A stretch of DNA of 17,527 nucleotides from Daldinia sp. FL1419 (Eukaryota > Ascomycota > Sordariomycetes > Xylariales > Hypoxylaceae): assembly GCA_025201765.1 (NCBI GenBank), contig MU623685.1, forward strand, positions 1 to 17,527. The letters are read 5' to 3'. Position 1 is the stretch's first letter, and the number at the start of each line of letters is the position of its first letter. The notes beneath the pieces were generated by a model, which made no database searches, had not been told where the DNA came from, and was given only the letters and a program-made list of their open reading frames with translations. The translations under genes were made by a program, and so were the position numbers. This document shows, piece by piece, positions 10,601 to 17,527 of the stretch.

Positions 10601-10650
10601 TAAGGTCTTACAATTTTAATTATGTAATTATATTACAGCCTTCTATAAGA
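7644..10650 (+). repeat. T-family complex tandem array, plus orientation
   Basis: About 3 kb of degenerate head-to-tail units. The motif GAAGGTATTAAAATGATTAA or a variant recurs near 7754, 7989, 8269, 8751, 9106, 9298, 9565 and 9922, so spacing varies from about 190 to 480 bp. Other landmarks are GGCCTATATATTAAATA, a TTATAAATTATTATAAGAAG block and the degenerate hairpin. From about 10264 a shorter unit of about 137 bp is repeated (10264, 10399, 10538). The terminal segment with CTTAGAAGG and GGTTCTATRGAGGYTAATA occurs near 8485, 10140 and 10575. The + strand is visibly richer in G than C. No frame is open through any unit. Confidence 0.75.
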
Positions 10651-10790
10651 ACCCACCTTTAAAAAAATAAAAAAAATAAAAGAAAATAATAAAAAAAACT
10701 TATATAATTAGGGTAATTTAATTATAAAAATAATTAAAAAAGGAATTTAATTAAAAACATAAGAATAATTTTATTTATTATTAAGTATTA
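10651..10790 (+). repeat. A-rich tail of the + T array
   Basis: After CTTCTATAAGAACCCACCTT the sequence runs through A-rich AAAATAA repeats to AAAAAAGGAATTTAATTAAA. This aligns step by step with the reverse complement of 13150-13262, which is the inner end of the opposite T array. It therefore belongs to the T element rather than being random A/T. Confidence 0.65.
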
Positions 10791-10795
10791 AATTA

Positions 10796-10850
10796 ATTGG
10801 TCCTGAAAGGCTAACTAATCGCGAAGCGACCAGTCAAAAAAAACTAGTTG
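10796..10850. other. Short GC-retaining island with hairpin
   Basis: About 50 bp between the T tail and the L fragment keep several G/C bases, including three CpG sites in ATCGCGAAGCGACC. TCGC (10819-10822) and GCGA (10826-10829) can pair around a GAA loop, and TGGTC (10798-10802) can pair instead with GACCA (10828-10832). It ends in ACTAGT. I recognise no known RNA or promoter. It has escaped the decay that marks its neighbours. Confidence 0.4.
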
Positions 10851-11099
10851 TAATATAATATTATTATACCTATTATGTTTATGGTCTGGTGCTGTTTTGA
10901 AAAATTTATTTTATTTTTTTATATATATTATATTAAGTAAAAAAAAGTTTATATATTTATAAATATTCTATTATTTTTTTAGTTTCATTTTATTATTAAC
11001 CTTCTTTAAATATTTTAATTTTTTTATTAAAAATTATTATAATATTTTAAATTTAATACAATATTTTAATATTATATTATGTTAAAATTATAATTTTAA
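10851..11099 (-). mobile_element. L fragment, almost completely mutated to A/T
   Basis: This aligns without a gap to 15815-16063 of L copy D at a constant offset of 4964 bp. Over 11017-11099, 40 of the 42 G/C bases of copy D are A or T here, 21 as C to T and 19 as G to A, with one transversion. Elsewhere in the alignment a few positions keep G or C here and have lost them in copy D (for example ATGGTCTGGTGCTG near 10881). The fragment lacks the L 3' end and tail, which is unusual for a simple LINE insertion and suggests later deletion or a composite origin. Confidence 0.75.
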
Positions 11100-12414
11100 T
11101 ATAATTATATATTATAAAAATAATTTATTTATTAAAAATGGAGAATTATATAAAAAATGTAACTATACCTTTTCAATACAATTTTAGAAATTAATTATTA
11201 AAATTTTATTATAATTCTTTTAAGATTTTTAAACCTTTGAGAAGTTTATTAGGAAATTATTAATAATATTTAATAATTGTTTTTATTATGTTTGATTCTT
11301 TATTTGTTAAGTCCATAATTTTTATATGTTCCAATAATCTTAAAAAAACTATTTATTTCAGTGTTACTAATATTATAATTATTTTATAATATAAATTTAT
11401 TTTATATTTATTTATTAATATTTATTAATTACAATATAAGATTTATAAAAGAATTAATTTTAAAGGGAGGTGTATATATATTATTTTATTTTTAATAATT
11501 TATATTATTCTTATATATTATTATTGTAATAATTTTTTATTTAAGAGATTTAATTAATATTAAATATTTTATTATTCTTTAATAACAATCTATTACAAAC
11601 TTTTAACAATTTTTTAATATATTTAAATTTAAATTTTAACAAATATAATTTTCCCTTCAAAAATATATTTATTTTCATTTAAAATTCCTTGATATATATA
11701 ATTAAAAAAAATAAAAAAAAAATAAAGAAGTGGATATGAAAAAGGATAATTTTAATAAATATAGTTTGAAATAAGTATAAAATAATTTTAGGTAAATGTG
11801 ATTTTTTTAAAGGATTTTATTAAAATATTATTATTTATATTTTTTTATTTGATTATAAATTTTTCCTATTTAATATAAAATTTTTGGAAATATTTGTATT
11901 GAATAAATTGTAATATTATTTTATATATAAATAATTAAACCTATTTAAAGAACTAATAGGCTACTAACAGGGTTTTATTGGAATCGGACAATATTCTTTT
12001 ATAATCTACATTAATTAAAAAAACTTTTAAGGTTAAATTTTGTTTGAGATAGGCCTATGCCGGAATATATTTAAAATATTTAAAAATTATATATTATATT
12101 ATTTTCTTTTCATTATATCTATACCTAAAGATATTTATTTTAAAAACCTTTTTATTAAACAAAAAAGCTTTTAATCTTATTTTTTCAATATGTATCTGTA
12201 ATAGTATTAATATTTTGTATTTCCGCAAATTAAAATATTAATTATTAATCTTTATATTAAAAAGTAATAATTAAATTATTGACATAATAATATCCTTCTT
12301 ATATCATTTTTATCTATCCATCTAATAATTTAAAAGAATTTTTTTAAAATATTAGCGTTCTTTTTATTTAATATTTTAATTAACCCTAATTTTTGTAATA
12401 TATATATTTAATAC
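11100..12414. other. AT-rich core with one mixed patch
   Basis: Mostly A/T with no open frame. A patch at about 11940-12065 keeps more G and C (AACAGGGTTTTATTGGAATC and AGGCCTATGCCGGAAT) but every frame has stops and I do not recognise a product. It may be part of the body of the L element upstream of 11099, mutated, but there is no second copy in the window to test this. No RNA gene seen. Confidence 0.45.
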
Positions 12415-12550
12415 CTAAGCGATAGTAGGGAGATCCCACCATCTCCTAAGCCTCTGAAATTCCACCCATTTTTAAATTTTCCATCCTACTTCCTAAATCT
12501 TGAAATTAAAACCTCCGTTACTCATACAAAACTCAACCGTCACTGCTATC
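12415..12550. other. C-rich island with perfect hairpin
   Basis: About 135 bp rich in C and poor in G on the + strand. GGAGAT (12429-12434) and ATCTCC (12441-12446) form a perfect 6-bp stem around CCCACC, and CCTAAGC occurs on both sides of it. The minus strand has an 19-codon open frame from an ATG, which is too short to call. No match inside the window. It sits at the inner edge of the region flanked by the inverted T arrays. Confidence 0.4.
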
Positions 12551-12618
12551 ATATTTAAATAAAGGTATATAAATAAATAATAAATTTTAATAAAAATATA
12601 AAATATAAAATAAAATTA

Positions 12619-12634
12619 AAATTAAAATTAATTT
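12619..12634. repeat. Target-site duplication of L copy B, 5' side
   Basis: AAATTAAAATTAATTT is repeated at 13134-13149 with one transition (C for T). The two copies bracket L copy B exactly between its truncated 5' end and the end of its tail. Because the site is A/T-only, chance similarity cannot be wholly excluded, but removing the element restores alignment to the A-rich T tail at 10770. Confidence 0.6.
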
Positions 12635-13133
12635 TGGAGAACAAATATAATATCATGATATTGAAAAGAGGGTTATAAAAGTAAGAATAAATGATGGCTT
12701 TTTACAGAAATATAAAATCATTCATATATATTTATACCCTACATAGATTGCATATACCCCAACCCTCTTTTAGAACAATTTCTTTACAATGTAATAACAT
12801 TTTTATTATTTATAAAAAAAAATAATAAAATTATTTTGAACTTCATTATTACCTTATATTTAAATTATTATTATATTATTTACAAAATTTAAATATTATA
12901 ATATATAAAATATTTTTCTATATTAAAATTTAAATATTTTTATTAAAAGGTAAATTTTAATAAAAATATAAAATAAAATTAAAATTATAATAATATAATT
13001 TATTTAAATAAACAGTAGGTAGGTTTTCTCTGGAACACAGTTCCTACCCAGAACAAATACCAAAAAATGGATTAGATACCTGTAATATATTCTAGGTAAA
13101 TCAGGGTAGTAATAAATAAATAAATAAATAAAT
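12635..13133 (+). mobile_element. L retrotransposon 3' end, copy B
   Basis: About 500 bp, 5'-truncated, ending in GGTAGTAATAAATAAATAAA repeats. It keeps GAGGGTTATAAAAGTAAGAA, CATATACCCCAACCCTCTTT, GTTTTCTCTGGAACACAGTT and the terminal hairpin at 13077-13098. It aligns with copies A, C, D and E. Flanked by a 16-bp target-site duplication. No open frame; the segment appears to be the 3' untranslated region. Confidence 0.8.
13077..13098 (+). other. Conserved 3'-terminal hairpin of L
   Basis: TACCT (13077-13081) pairs with AGGTA (13094-13098) around a 12-nt A/T loop, about 15 nt before the simple-repeat tail. The same element is recognisable in copies A-left, C and D, and decayed in A-right and E. 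In several LINE families a stem-loop just before the tail is recognised by the reverse transcriptase. By analogy this could be the priming signal; that is inference. Confidence 0.5.
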
Positions 13134-13149
13134 AAATTAAAATTAATCT
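13134..13149. repeat. Target-site duplication of L copy B, 3' side
   Basis: AAATTAAAATTAATCT, matching 12619-12634 with one transition. It immediately follows the AATA tail. Confidence 0.6.
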
Positions 13150-14477
13150 TATATTTTTAATTAAATTCCTTTTTTAATTATTTTCATAATTGAATCACCC
13201 CAATTACATAAAAATTCTTTTTTATTTTTTTATTATTTTTTATTATTTTTTTAAATTTTTTAAGGTAGGTTCTTATTGAGAGTTATAATGTAATTATATA
13301 ATTAAAGTTATAAGACCTTATTAGCCTCTATAAAACCAACCTTTTCAAGGTTTCTATAGCTTTTTAATTTGTAAATAAATTTTTAAAAATTATTTTTTTA
13401 TTTAATTAGTTTAAGTTTTTAAATATAAAATTGTTAATTCTTTTATAATAATAAGTTGGAGTAATAGGATCAGGATAAAATCCACTAATCCAATTTTTTA
13501 ATTAAAATTTTTATAAGCTTTTTAATATGTAAATAGGTTTTTAAGAGTTATTTTCCTGTTTAATTAATTTTAATTTTCAAATATAAAATCATTAATTCTT
13601 TATAGTAATTAATTGGAGTAATAGGGTTAGGATGAAATCTACCAATCTAACCCTTCTAAAGTTTTTATAGGCTTTTTAAAATATAAATAAACTTTTAAGA
13701 ATTATTTTCTTATTTAATTAATTTAAATTCTTAAACATAAAATTGTTAATCTTTTATAAAGGCTTGTACAATGAAATTATAAAATATATCCTGCAAGAAC
13801 TCTTATTTAATTAAAATTTTTATTTAATATATAAATCTTTAAATATTAATTTTTATTTAATTAATTTAATTTTTTAAATATATAATTGTTAATTTTAATA
13901 GAGCTTTATATAATAAAATTGTAGGGTATATTTTGTAAGACCTTTTTTTCAATTAAAACTTTTATTTAATTAAAGTTTATATTTAATATATAAAGTTTTA
14001 AATATTAATTTTTCTTTAATTAATTTAAATTCTCAAATAGTAAATTATTAATCTTTCCATAAAAAGTTATACAATAAAATGCAAGGCATATCCTACAGGA
14101 GTTCTTATTTAATTAGAGTTTATATTTAAGATAAAGAAGCTTTTAGATGTTATTTGTTTATTTGATTAACTTAAGTTCTTAAGTATAGAATTATTAATTT
14201 TTCTATAAAGATTCGTACAATAAAAATGTAGGGTTAGGGTATATCCTGTAGAAGCTATTAAAATTCCTATTTAATTAGATTTCTATTTAATATAAATAAA
14301 TCTCCAAAAATTGTTTTTCTATTTAATCAGTTTAAATTCTCAAAGATAAATATATTAATTTTTCAAATTATAGAGTTTTATATGTTAAAAGTATAAGGTT
14401 AAGATATATTTTGCAGGAATTCCATATTTAATTAAAGTTTATGTTTAATATAAATAGGCCTTTAAAAATTATTTTCC
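13150..14477 (-). repeat. T-family array, minus orientation, part 1
   Basis: Read on the minus strand. It opens at its inner end with the A-rich tail (13150-13262) and terminal segment (13262-13350, with AGACCTTATTAGCCTCTATA on the + strand). It then runs through short units anchored by TTTAATATATAAA-type sequence near 13352, 13517, 13669, 13817, 13979, 14122, 14281 and 14440, a spacing of about 143-165 bp. Each unit also carries a version of GGGTATATCCTGCAAGAAC. The array is interrupted at 14478 by L copy C and continues at 14880. Confidence 0.75.
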
Positions 14478-14492
14478 TATTTAATTAAATTA
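14478..14492. repeat. Target-site duplication of L copy C, tail side
   Basis: TATTTAATTAAATTA, identical to 14865-14879. T-array sequence lies outside both copies, so the duplication marks the insertion site of copy C. Confidence 0.75.
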
Positions 14493-14864
14493 TTATTATT
14501 ATTTATTACTACCCCGATTTACCTAGAATATATTATAGGTATCCGGTCCATCTTTTGGTATTTATTCCAAGTAAGAATTGTGTTCCGGAGAAAACCTATT
14601 TATTATCTATTCAAATAAATTATATTATTATAATTTTAATTTTATCCTATATTTTTATTGGAATTTACCTTTTAATAAAAATAATTAGACCTTAATATAG
14701 AAAAATATTTTATATATTATAATATCCAAATTTTATGAAATAATATGGCAGCAGCTTGGGTGTGGAGCAACGACGAAATCTAAAATGGCTTTATTGTTTT
14801 CTTCAATAGTTAACAAAAGCGTTGTTACATCACAAAGAGGTTGTTCCGGGGGAGGGCCGGGGTG
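14493..14864 (-). mobile_element. L retrotransposon 3' end, copy C (best preserved)
   Basis: On the minus strand it starts at CACCCCGGCCCTCCCCCGG and ends in a TAATAAATAATAATAA tail. It is the least mutated L copy: it retains AGCTTGGGTGTGGAGCAACG, GGTTGTTCCGGGGGAGGGCC and TAGGTATCCGGTCCATC (+ strand readings), where other copies show A/T. It is flanked by a perfect 15-bp target-site duplication and sits inside the minus T array. Low decay and a perfect duplication suggest it is the youngest L insertion here. The 5' truncation falls within a G/C-rich block. Confidence 0.85.
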
Positions 14865-14879
14865 TATTTAATTAAATTA
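14865..14879. repeat. Target-site duplication of L copy C, 5' side
   Basis: TATTTAATTAAATTA, identical to 14478-14492, directly after GGGGTG of the element. Confidence 0.75.
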
Positions 14880-15208
14880 AAAGTACTAAATTATTAGTTT
14901 TTTATAGAGTTTTATATAATAAATCTATAAGGTATATCTTGCAAGCACTTTTATTTAATTAGAGCTTTTGTTTAATTAAAATTTATGTTTAATGTATAAA
15001 TTTTTAAAAATTATTTACTTATTTGATTAGCTTAAATTTTTAATGCATAAAATCATCAATTTTTCTAGAAGGATTTGTATAATAAAAGTATAGGGTTAGG
15101 GTATATCTTACAAAAGTTATTAAAAGCTTTTAAAAATTATTTTCCTATTTAATTAGTTTAAATTAGGATGTCCCTAATTATTAGTCTTTTTATAGAGATT
15201 TGTATAAT
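14880..15208 (-). repeat. T-family array, minus orientation, part 2
   Basis: Continuation of the array after copy C. It holds about two units, with AAGGTATATCTTGCAAGCAC (about 14930) and GGGTTAGGGTATATCTTACA (15093). It breaks in the middle of a unit at 15212, where L copy D enters, and resumes at 16067. Confidence 0.7.
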
Positions 15209-15211
15209 AAT

Positions 15212-15222
15212 ATACAGGGTAT
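15212..15222. repeat. Target-site duplication of L copy D, tail side
   Basis: ATACAGGGTAT, matching ATATAGGGTAT at 16067-16077 with one transition. It is followed at once by the TTTA-type tail. Confidence 0.6.
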
Positions 15223-16066
15223 TTATTTATTTATTTATTTATTTATTTATTATTACCCCAATTTACCAAGAATATATTACAGGTATCTAATCCATCTTTT
15301 AGTATTTGTTCTGGGTAGGAATTGTATTTTGGAGAAAACTTACTTATTATTTATTTAATTAAATTATATTATTATAATTTTAATTTTATTTTATATTTTT
15401 ATTAAAATTTACCTTTTAATAAAAATAATTAGATTTTAATATAAAAAAATATTTTATATATTATAATATCTAAGTCTTGTGAAATGGTATAGTAATAACC
15501 TAAATATAGGATAACAATAAGGTCCAAGATGGTTTTATTATTTTTTAATAAATAATAAAAATGTTATTGCATTATAAAAAAATTATTCCAAAAGAGGGTT
15601 GGGATATATATAATTTATATAAAATATAAATATATATAAATAACTTTATATTTTTATAAAAAACTATTATTTATTTTTATTTTTATAATTTTTTTTTAAT
15701 ATTACAATATTATATTTACTTTTTAAAATAGTTCAAAATAATGTTATTAATTTATAATCCTTTTTGATTAATTTTAATCTTTTTTATATACTTTATTTGT
15801 ACTTTATAATATTATAATATAATATTATTATATTTATTACATTTATAATCCAATGCCACTTTGAAAAACCTATTTTGCTTTTATATATGCATTATATTAA
15901 GCAAAAGAAAGTTTATATATTTGTAAATATTCTAATATCTTTCCAATTTCATCCCATTATTGATTTTCTTTAAATGTTTTGGATCCCTTATTGAAGACTA
16001 TCACGGCGTTCTGGACCTAATGCGATACTTCAATATCGTGTTGCGCCGGGACTACAATCCCGGAAA
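15223..16066 (-). mobile_element. L retrotransposon 3' end, copy D (longest)
   Basis: About 844 bp on the minus strand, with tail TAATAAATAAATAAA. Positions 15223-15812 match copies A-right, B and C. Positions 15815-16063 match only 10851-11099. The 5'-most 83 bp keep 42 G/C bases, while the 3' part is partly mutated (for example GGTATAGTAATAACCTAAAT against GGCAGCAGCTTGGG in copy C). The element is bounded by an 11-bp duplication and splits a T unit. In one minus-strand frame the GC-rich end gives 14 codons and then TAG. It could be the end of the reverse-transcriptase ORF, but that is too short to identify. Confidence 0.75.
15981..16063. other. GC-balanced island, unmutated end of L copy D
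   Basis: 42 of 83 bases are G or C, against almost none next to it. ATTGAAG (15990) and CTTCAAT (16028) are inverted repeats, and CCGGGA-CTACAA-TCCCGG (16046-16063) is a perfect 6-bp-stem hairpin. I considered a tRNA or other structured RNA, but no tRNA fold fits. The same 83 bp occur, mutated, at 11017-11099, so it is part of the retroelement. Confidence 0.7.
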
Positions 16067-16485
16067 ATATAGGGTATATTTTATAAGAATTATTAAAGTT
16101 TTTGTTTAATTAAAGCTTTTATTTAATATATAAACCTTTAAGTGTCAATTCTTATTTAATCAATTTAATTTCTTAAATATATAATTGTTAATTTTTAATA
16201 AAATTTCGTATAATAAAAATATAAGGTATATTGTGCAAAAACTCCTATTTAATTAGAATTTATATTTAATTAAGATTTATATTTAATATAAATAAACCCT
16301 AAAATATTGTTTTTCTATTTGATTAATTCGAATTTTTAAGTATAGAATTGTTAATTTTTAAAACTATAAAGTTTTGTATAATAAAAATATAGGGTTAAGG
16401 TATATTCTGTAAAAATAATCAGAACTTATATTTAATATAAATAAACCTTTAAAAATTATTTTTTTACTTAATTAATTTATATTCT
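16067..16485 (-). repeat. T-family array, minus orientation, part 3
   Basis: The array resumes with ATATAGGGTATATTTTATAA and holds about three further units (anchors near 16120, 16280 and 16430), each with a TTTAATATAAATAAACC-like block. It fades into A/T sequence after 16485. Confidence 0.65.
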
Positions 16486-16539
16486 TACCAATAAAAAAAT
16501 ATATCCAATTATAAATATTTTTTTTAAAACTTTGAATCT

Positions 16540-16650
16540 TTAATATATTTTTTTACCTTTTATTAATTTATTAACTACCCTATTAACTTTTATCAATTTT
16601 TATTAATTATTATTAATTTTTTATTAATTCTTTATTAGTTTCATATAATA
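16540..16650. repeat. Irregular TTATTAATTTT minisatellite
   Basis: Repeats of TTTATTAATTTATTAACTAC, TTATCAATTTTTATTAATTA and TATTAATTCTTTATTAG share a core TTATTAATTYTT with a loose spacing of about 11-18 bp. Confidence 0.5.
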
Positions 16651-16697
16651 ATTTATTAGAAGAGTTTCAGTATAATACATCAGATTTCGTCCTGGAT

Positions 16698-16848
16698 AAT
16701 AATATAATTTAATTAAATAAATAATAAATAAATTTTTTCTGAAATATAATTTTTACTTAAAATAAATATTAAAAGATAAATTGGATATTTATAATATATC
16801 TTAGGTAGATTAGAGTAGTAATAAATAATAAATAATAAATAATAAAAT
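16698..16848 (+). mobile_element. L retrotransposon 3' end, copy E, short
   Basis: About 150 bp aligning with the last part of copies A-left and B: TAATATAATTTAATTAAATA, then TTTTCTGAAATATAATTTTT for the block read as TTTTCTCTGGAACACAGTTC in copy B, GATAAATTGGATATTTATAA for GATGGACCGGATACCTGTAA in A-left, and TTAGGTAGATTAGAGTAGTA. The tail is TAATAAA-type with period 7. It is heavily mutated, 5'-truncated, and no target-site duplication is clear. Confidence 0.7.
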
Positions 16849-17304
16849 AAAAGTTAATTTTAATATTAAAAATTTAAGATTTTTTAATTAATATTAATTA
16901 AACTTTTAAAATAATTATTAATTTTAAAAGTATAATAAAAGAAATAAATAATAAATATTTTATATTAAATTATAAAATTATATTATCTTTTATAATAATA
17001 ATCTTTTTAATAATATAATTATAAAAAAGATTTAAAAATTCTTATAATTATTTTATTTATATTAATTAAAAATGGAAGTAAACTTATTATTTTTACTTAT
17101 TTTTAATTATAGATTCTTATAATCCTTAATTTTGAAAATATGATTTTAAATCTTTATTAATAATTAATATTAATTTTTAAGGGTATAAAAGATAAGGTAT
17201 TAATTATGAACTTATATAAATAATTTCTAATATATTTTATAAAATATTTTATATTATAAATTAAAATTAATAATAAAAATTAAAATTAAAATTAAAATAA
17301 AAGT
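16849..17304. other. AT-rich stretch without recognisable feature
   Basis: Almost pure A/T with simple runs such as TAAAATTAAAATTAAAATTA near 17270. No gene, RNA or family match seen. Confidence 0.55.
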
Positions 17305-17527
17305 TGGTAAAGATTAATAAATATTATAAATCTATATTATAAACAAATTTATAAATAATTTTCAAGGATTTATAAAATTATTTATTAATATATTATCTTA
17401 CAATTTCCTATATTATAATATAAGGTAAATAAGTTAAATAAAATTAATAAGAATTAATAAATATTATAAATTTATATTGTAAATAAGGTCATAATTAATA
17501 TTGAAAAATTTATAAAATTATTTATTA
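17305..17527. repeat. S1 tandem repeat, right block (runs off the end)
   Basis: One partial unit (17305-17401) and a second (from 17402) are present. The anchor AATTTCCTATATTATAATAT at 17402 and the block GATTAATAAATATTATAAAT match the left block at 1-396, in the same orientation. The window ends inside a unit, so the array continues beyond it. Confidence 0.75.

Noticed and set aside
14231..14240. Telomere-like GGGTTAGGGT, also at 15093-15102
   Set aside because: The motif lies at the same position in T-array units, with decayed forms such as AGGGTTAAGG at 16391. It is part of the T repeat and not a telomeric tract.
15990..16063. Structured RNA or tRNA in the GC-rich island
   Set aside because: It does contain inverted repeats and a T-arm-like hairpin, but no complete tRNA fold, and the same bases occur in gapless alignment at 11026-11099 as part of a longer retroelement segment.
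1..17527. Mitochondrial genome fragment with intergenic A/T and GC clusters
   Set aside because: No mitochondrial gene, rRNA or tRNA in 17.5 kb, and the retroelement copies with target-site duplications and transition-only divergence fit decayed nuclear repeats.
1..17527. CRISPR array or bacterial defence system
   Set aside because: Repeats are long, degenerate and A/T-rich without regular unique spacers, and there are no accompanying genes.

Overview
The window is extremely AT-rich and I find no credible protein-coding gene or RNA gene in it. It reads as a mosaic of decayed repeats. When dispersed copies of one repeat are laid side by side, almost every difference is a C/T or G/A transition. 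That pattern is the hallmark of repeat-induced point mutation (RIP), which is known from filamentous fungi, mostly Pezizomycotina. I therefore infer an AT-rich heterochromatic block of a fungal nuclear genome, possibly pericentromeric or subtelomeric. The species cannot be told from the sequence.

Four repeat families, named here for convenience, explain most of the readable sequence. (1) L: the 3' part of a non-LTR (LINE-like) retrotransposon with a short A/T simple-repeat tail. Copies lie at 6321-6709 (+), 6710-7292 (-), 12635-13133 (+), 14493-14864 (-), 15223-16066 (-) and 16698-16848 (+), with a further fragment at 10851-11099 (-). Three copies are bounded by target-site duplications of 11-16 bp. 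(2) T: a complex tandem repeat with a conserved internal hairpin, forming a + array (7644-10790), a - array (13150-16485, split by two L insertions) and pieces at 2044-2735 and 6185-6320. (3) G: a repeat of about 350-380 bp at 483-866 (+) and 7293-7643 (-). (4) S1: a repeat with a period of about 140-170 bp at both window ends, in the same orientation.

Layout: S1 (1-396); G copy 1; weak coding-like relics (1186-1666); a head-to-head pair of T units (2044-2735); a C-rich, G-poor stretch with small tandem repeats (2880-3240); a structureless AT desert (3241-6184); a T fragment; a tail-to-tail pair of L copies forming a large foldback (6321-7292); G copy 2; the + T array; a central segment (10796-12618) with two short GC-retaining islands and a fully decayed L fragment; L copy B; the - T array with L copies C and D inside it; L copy E; and S1 again.

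The most informative observation is the gapless 249-bp alignment of 10851-11099 with 15815-16063. In its last 83 bp, 40 of 42 G/C bases of one copy are A/T in the other, all by transition, so a GC-balanced sequence and its near-completely mutated twin sit 5 kb apart. The second is architectural: the two T arrays are inverted around a core of about 1.8 kb, a layout that recalls some fungal regional centromeres, although nothing in the sequence proves that function.
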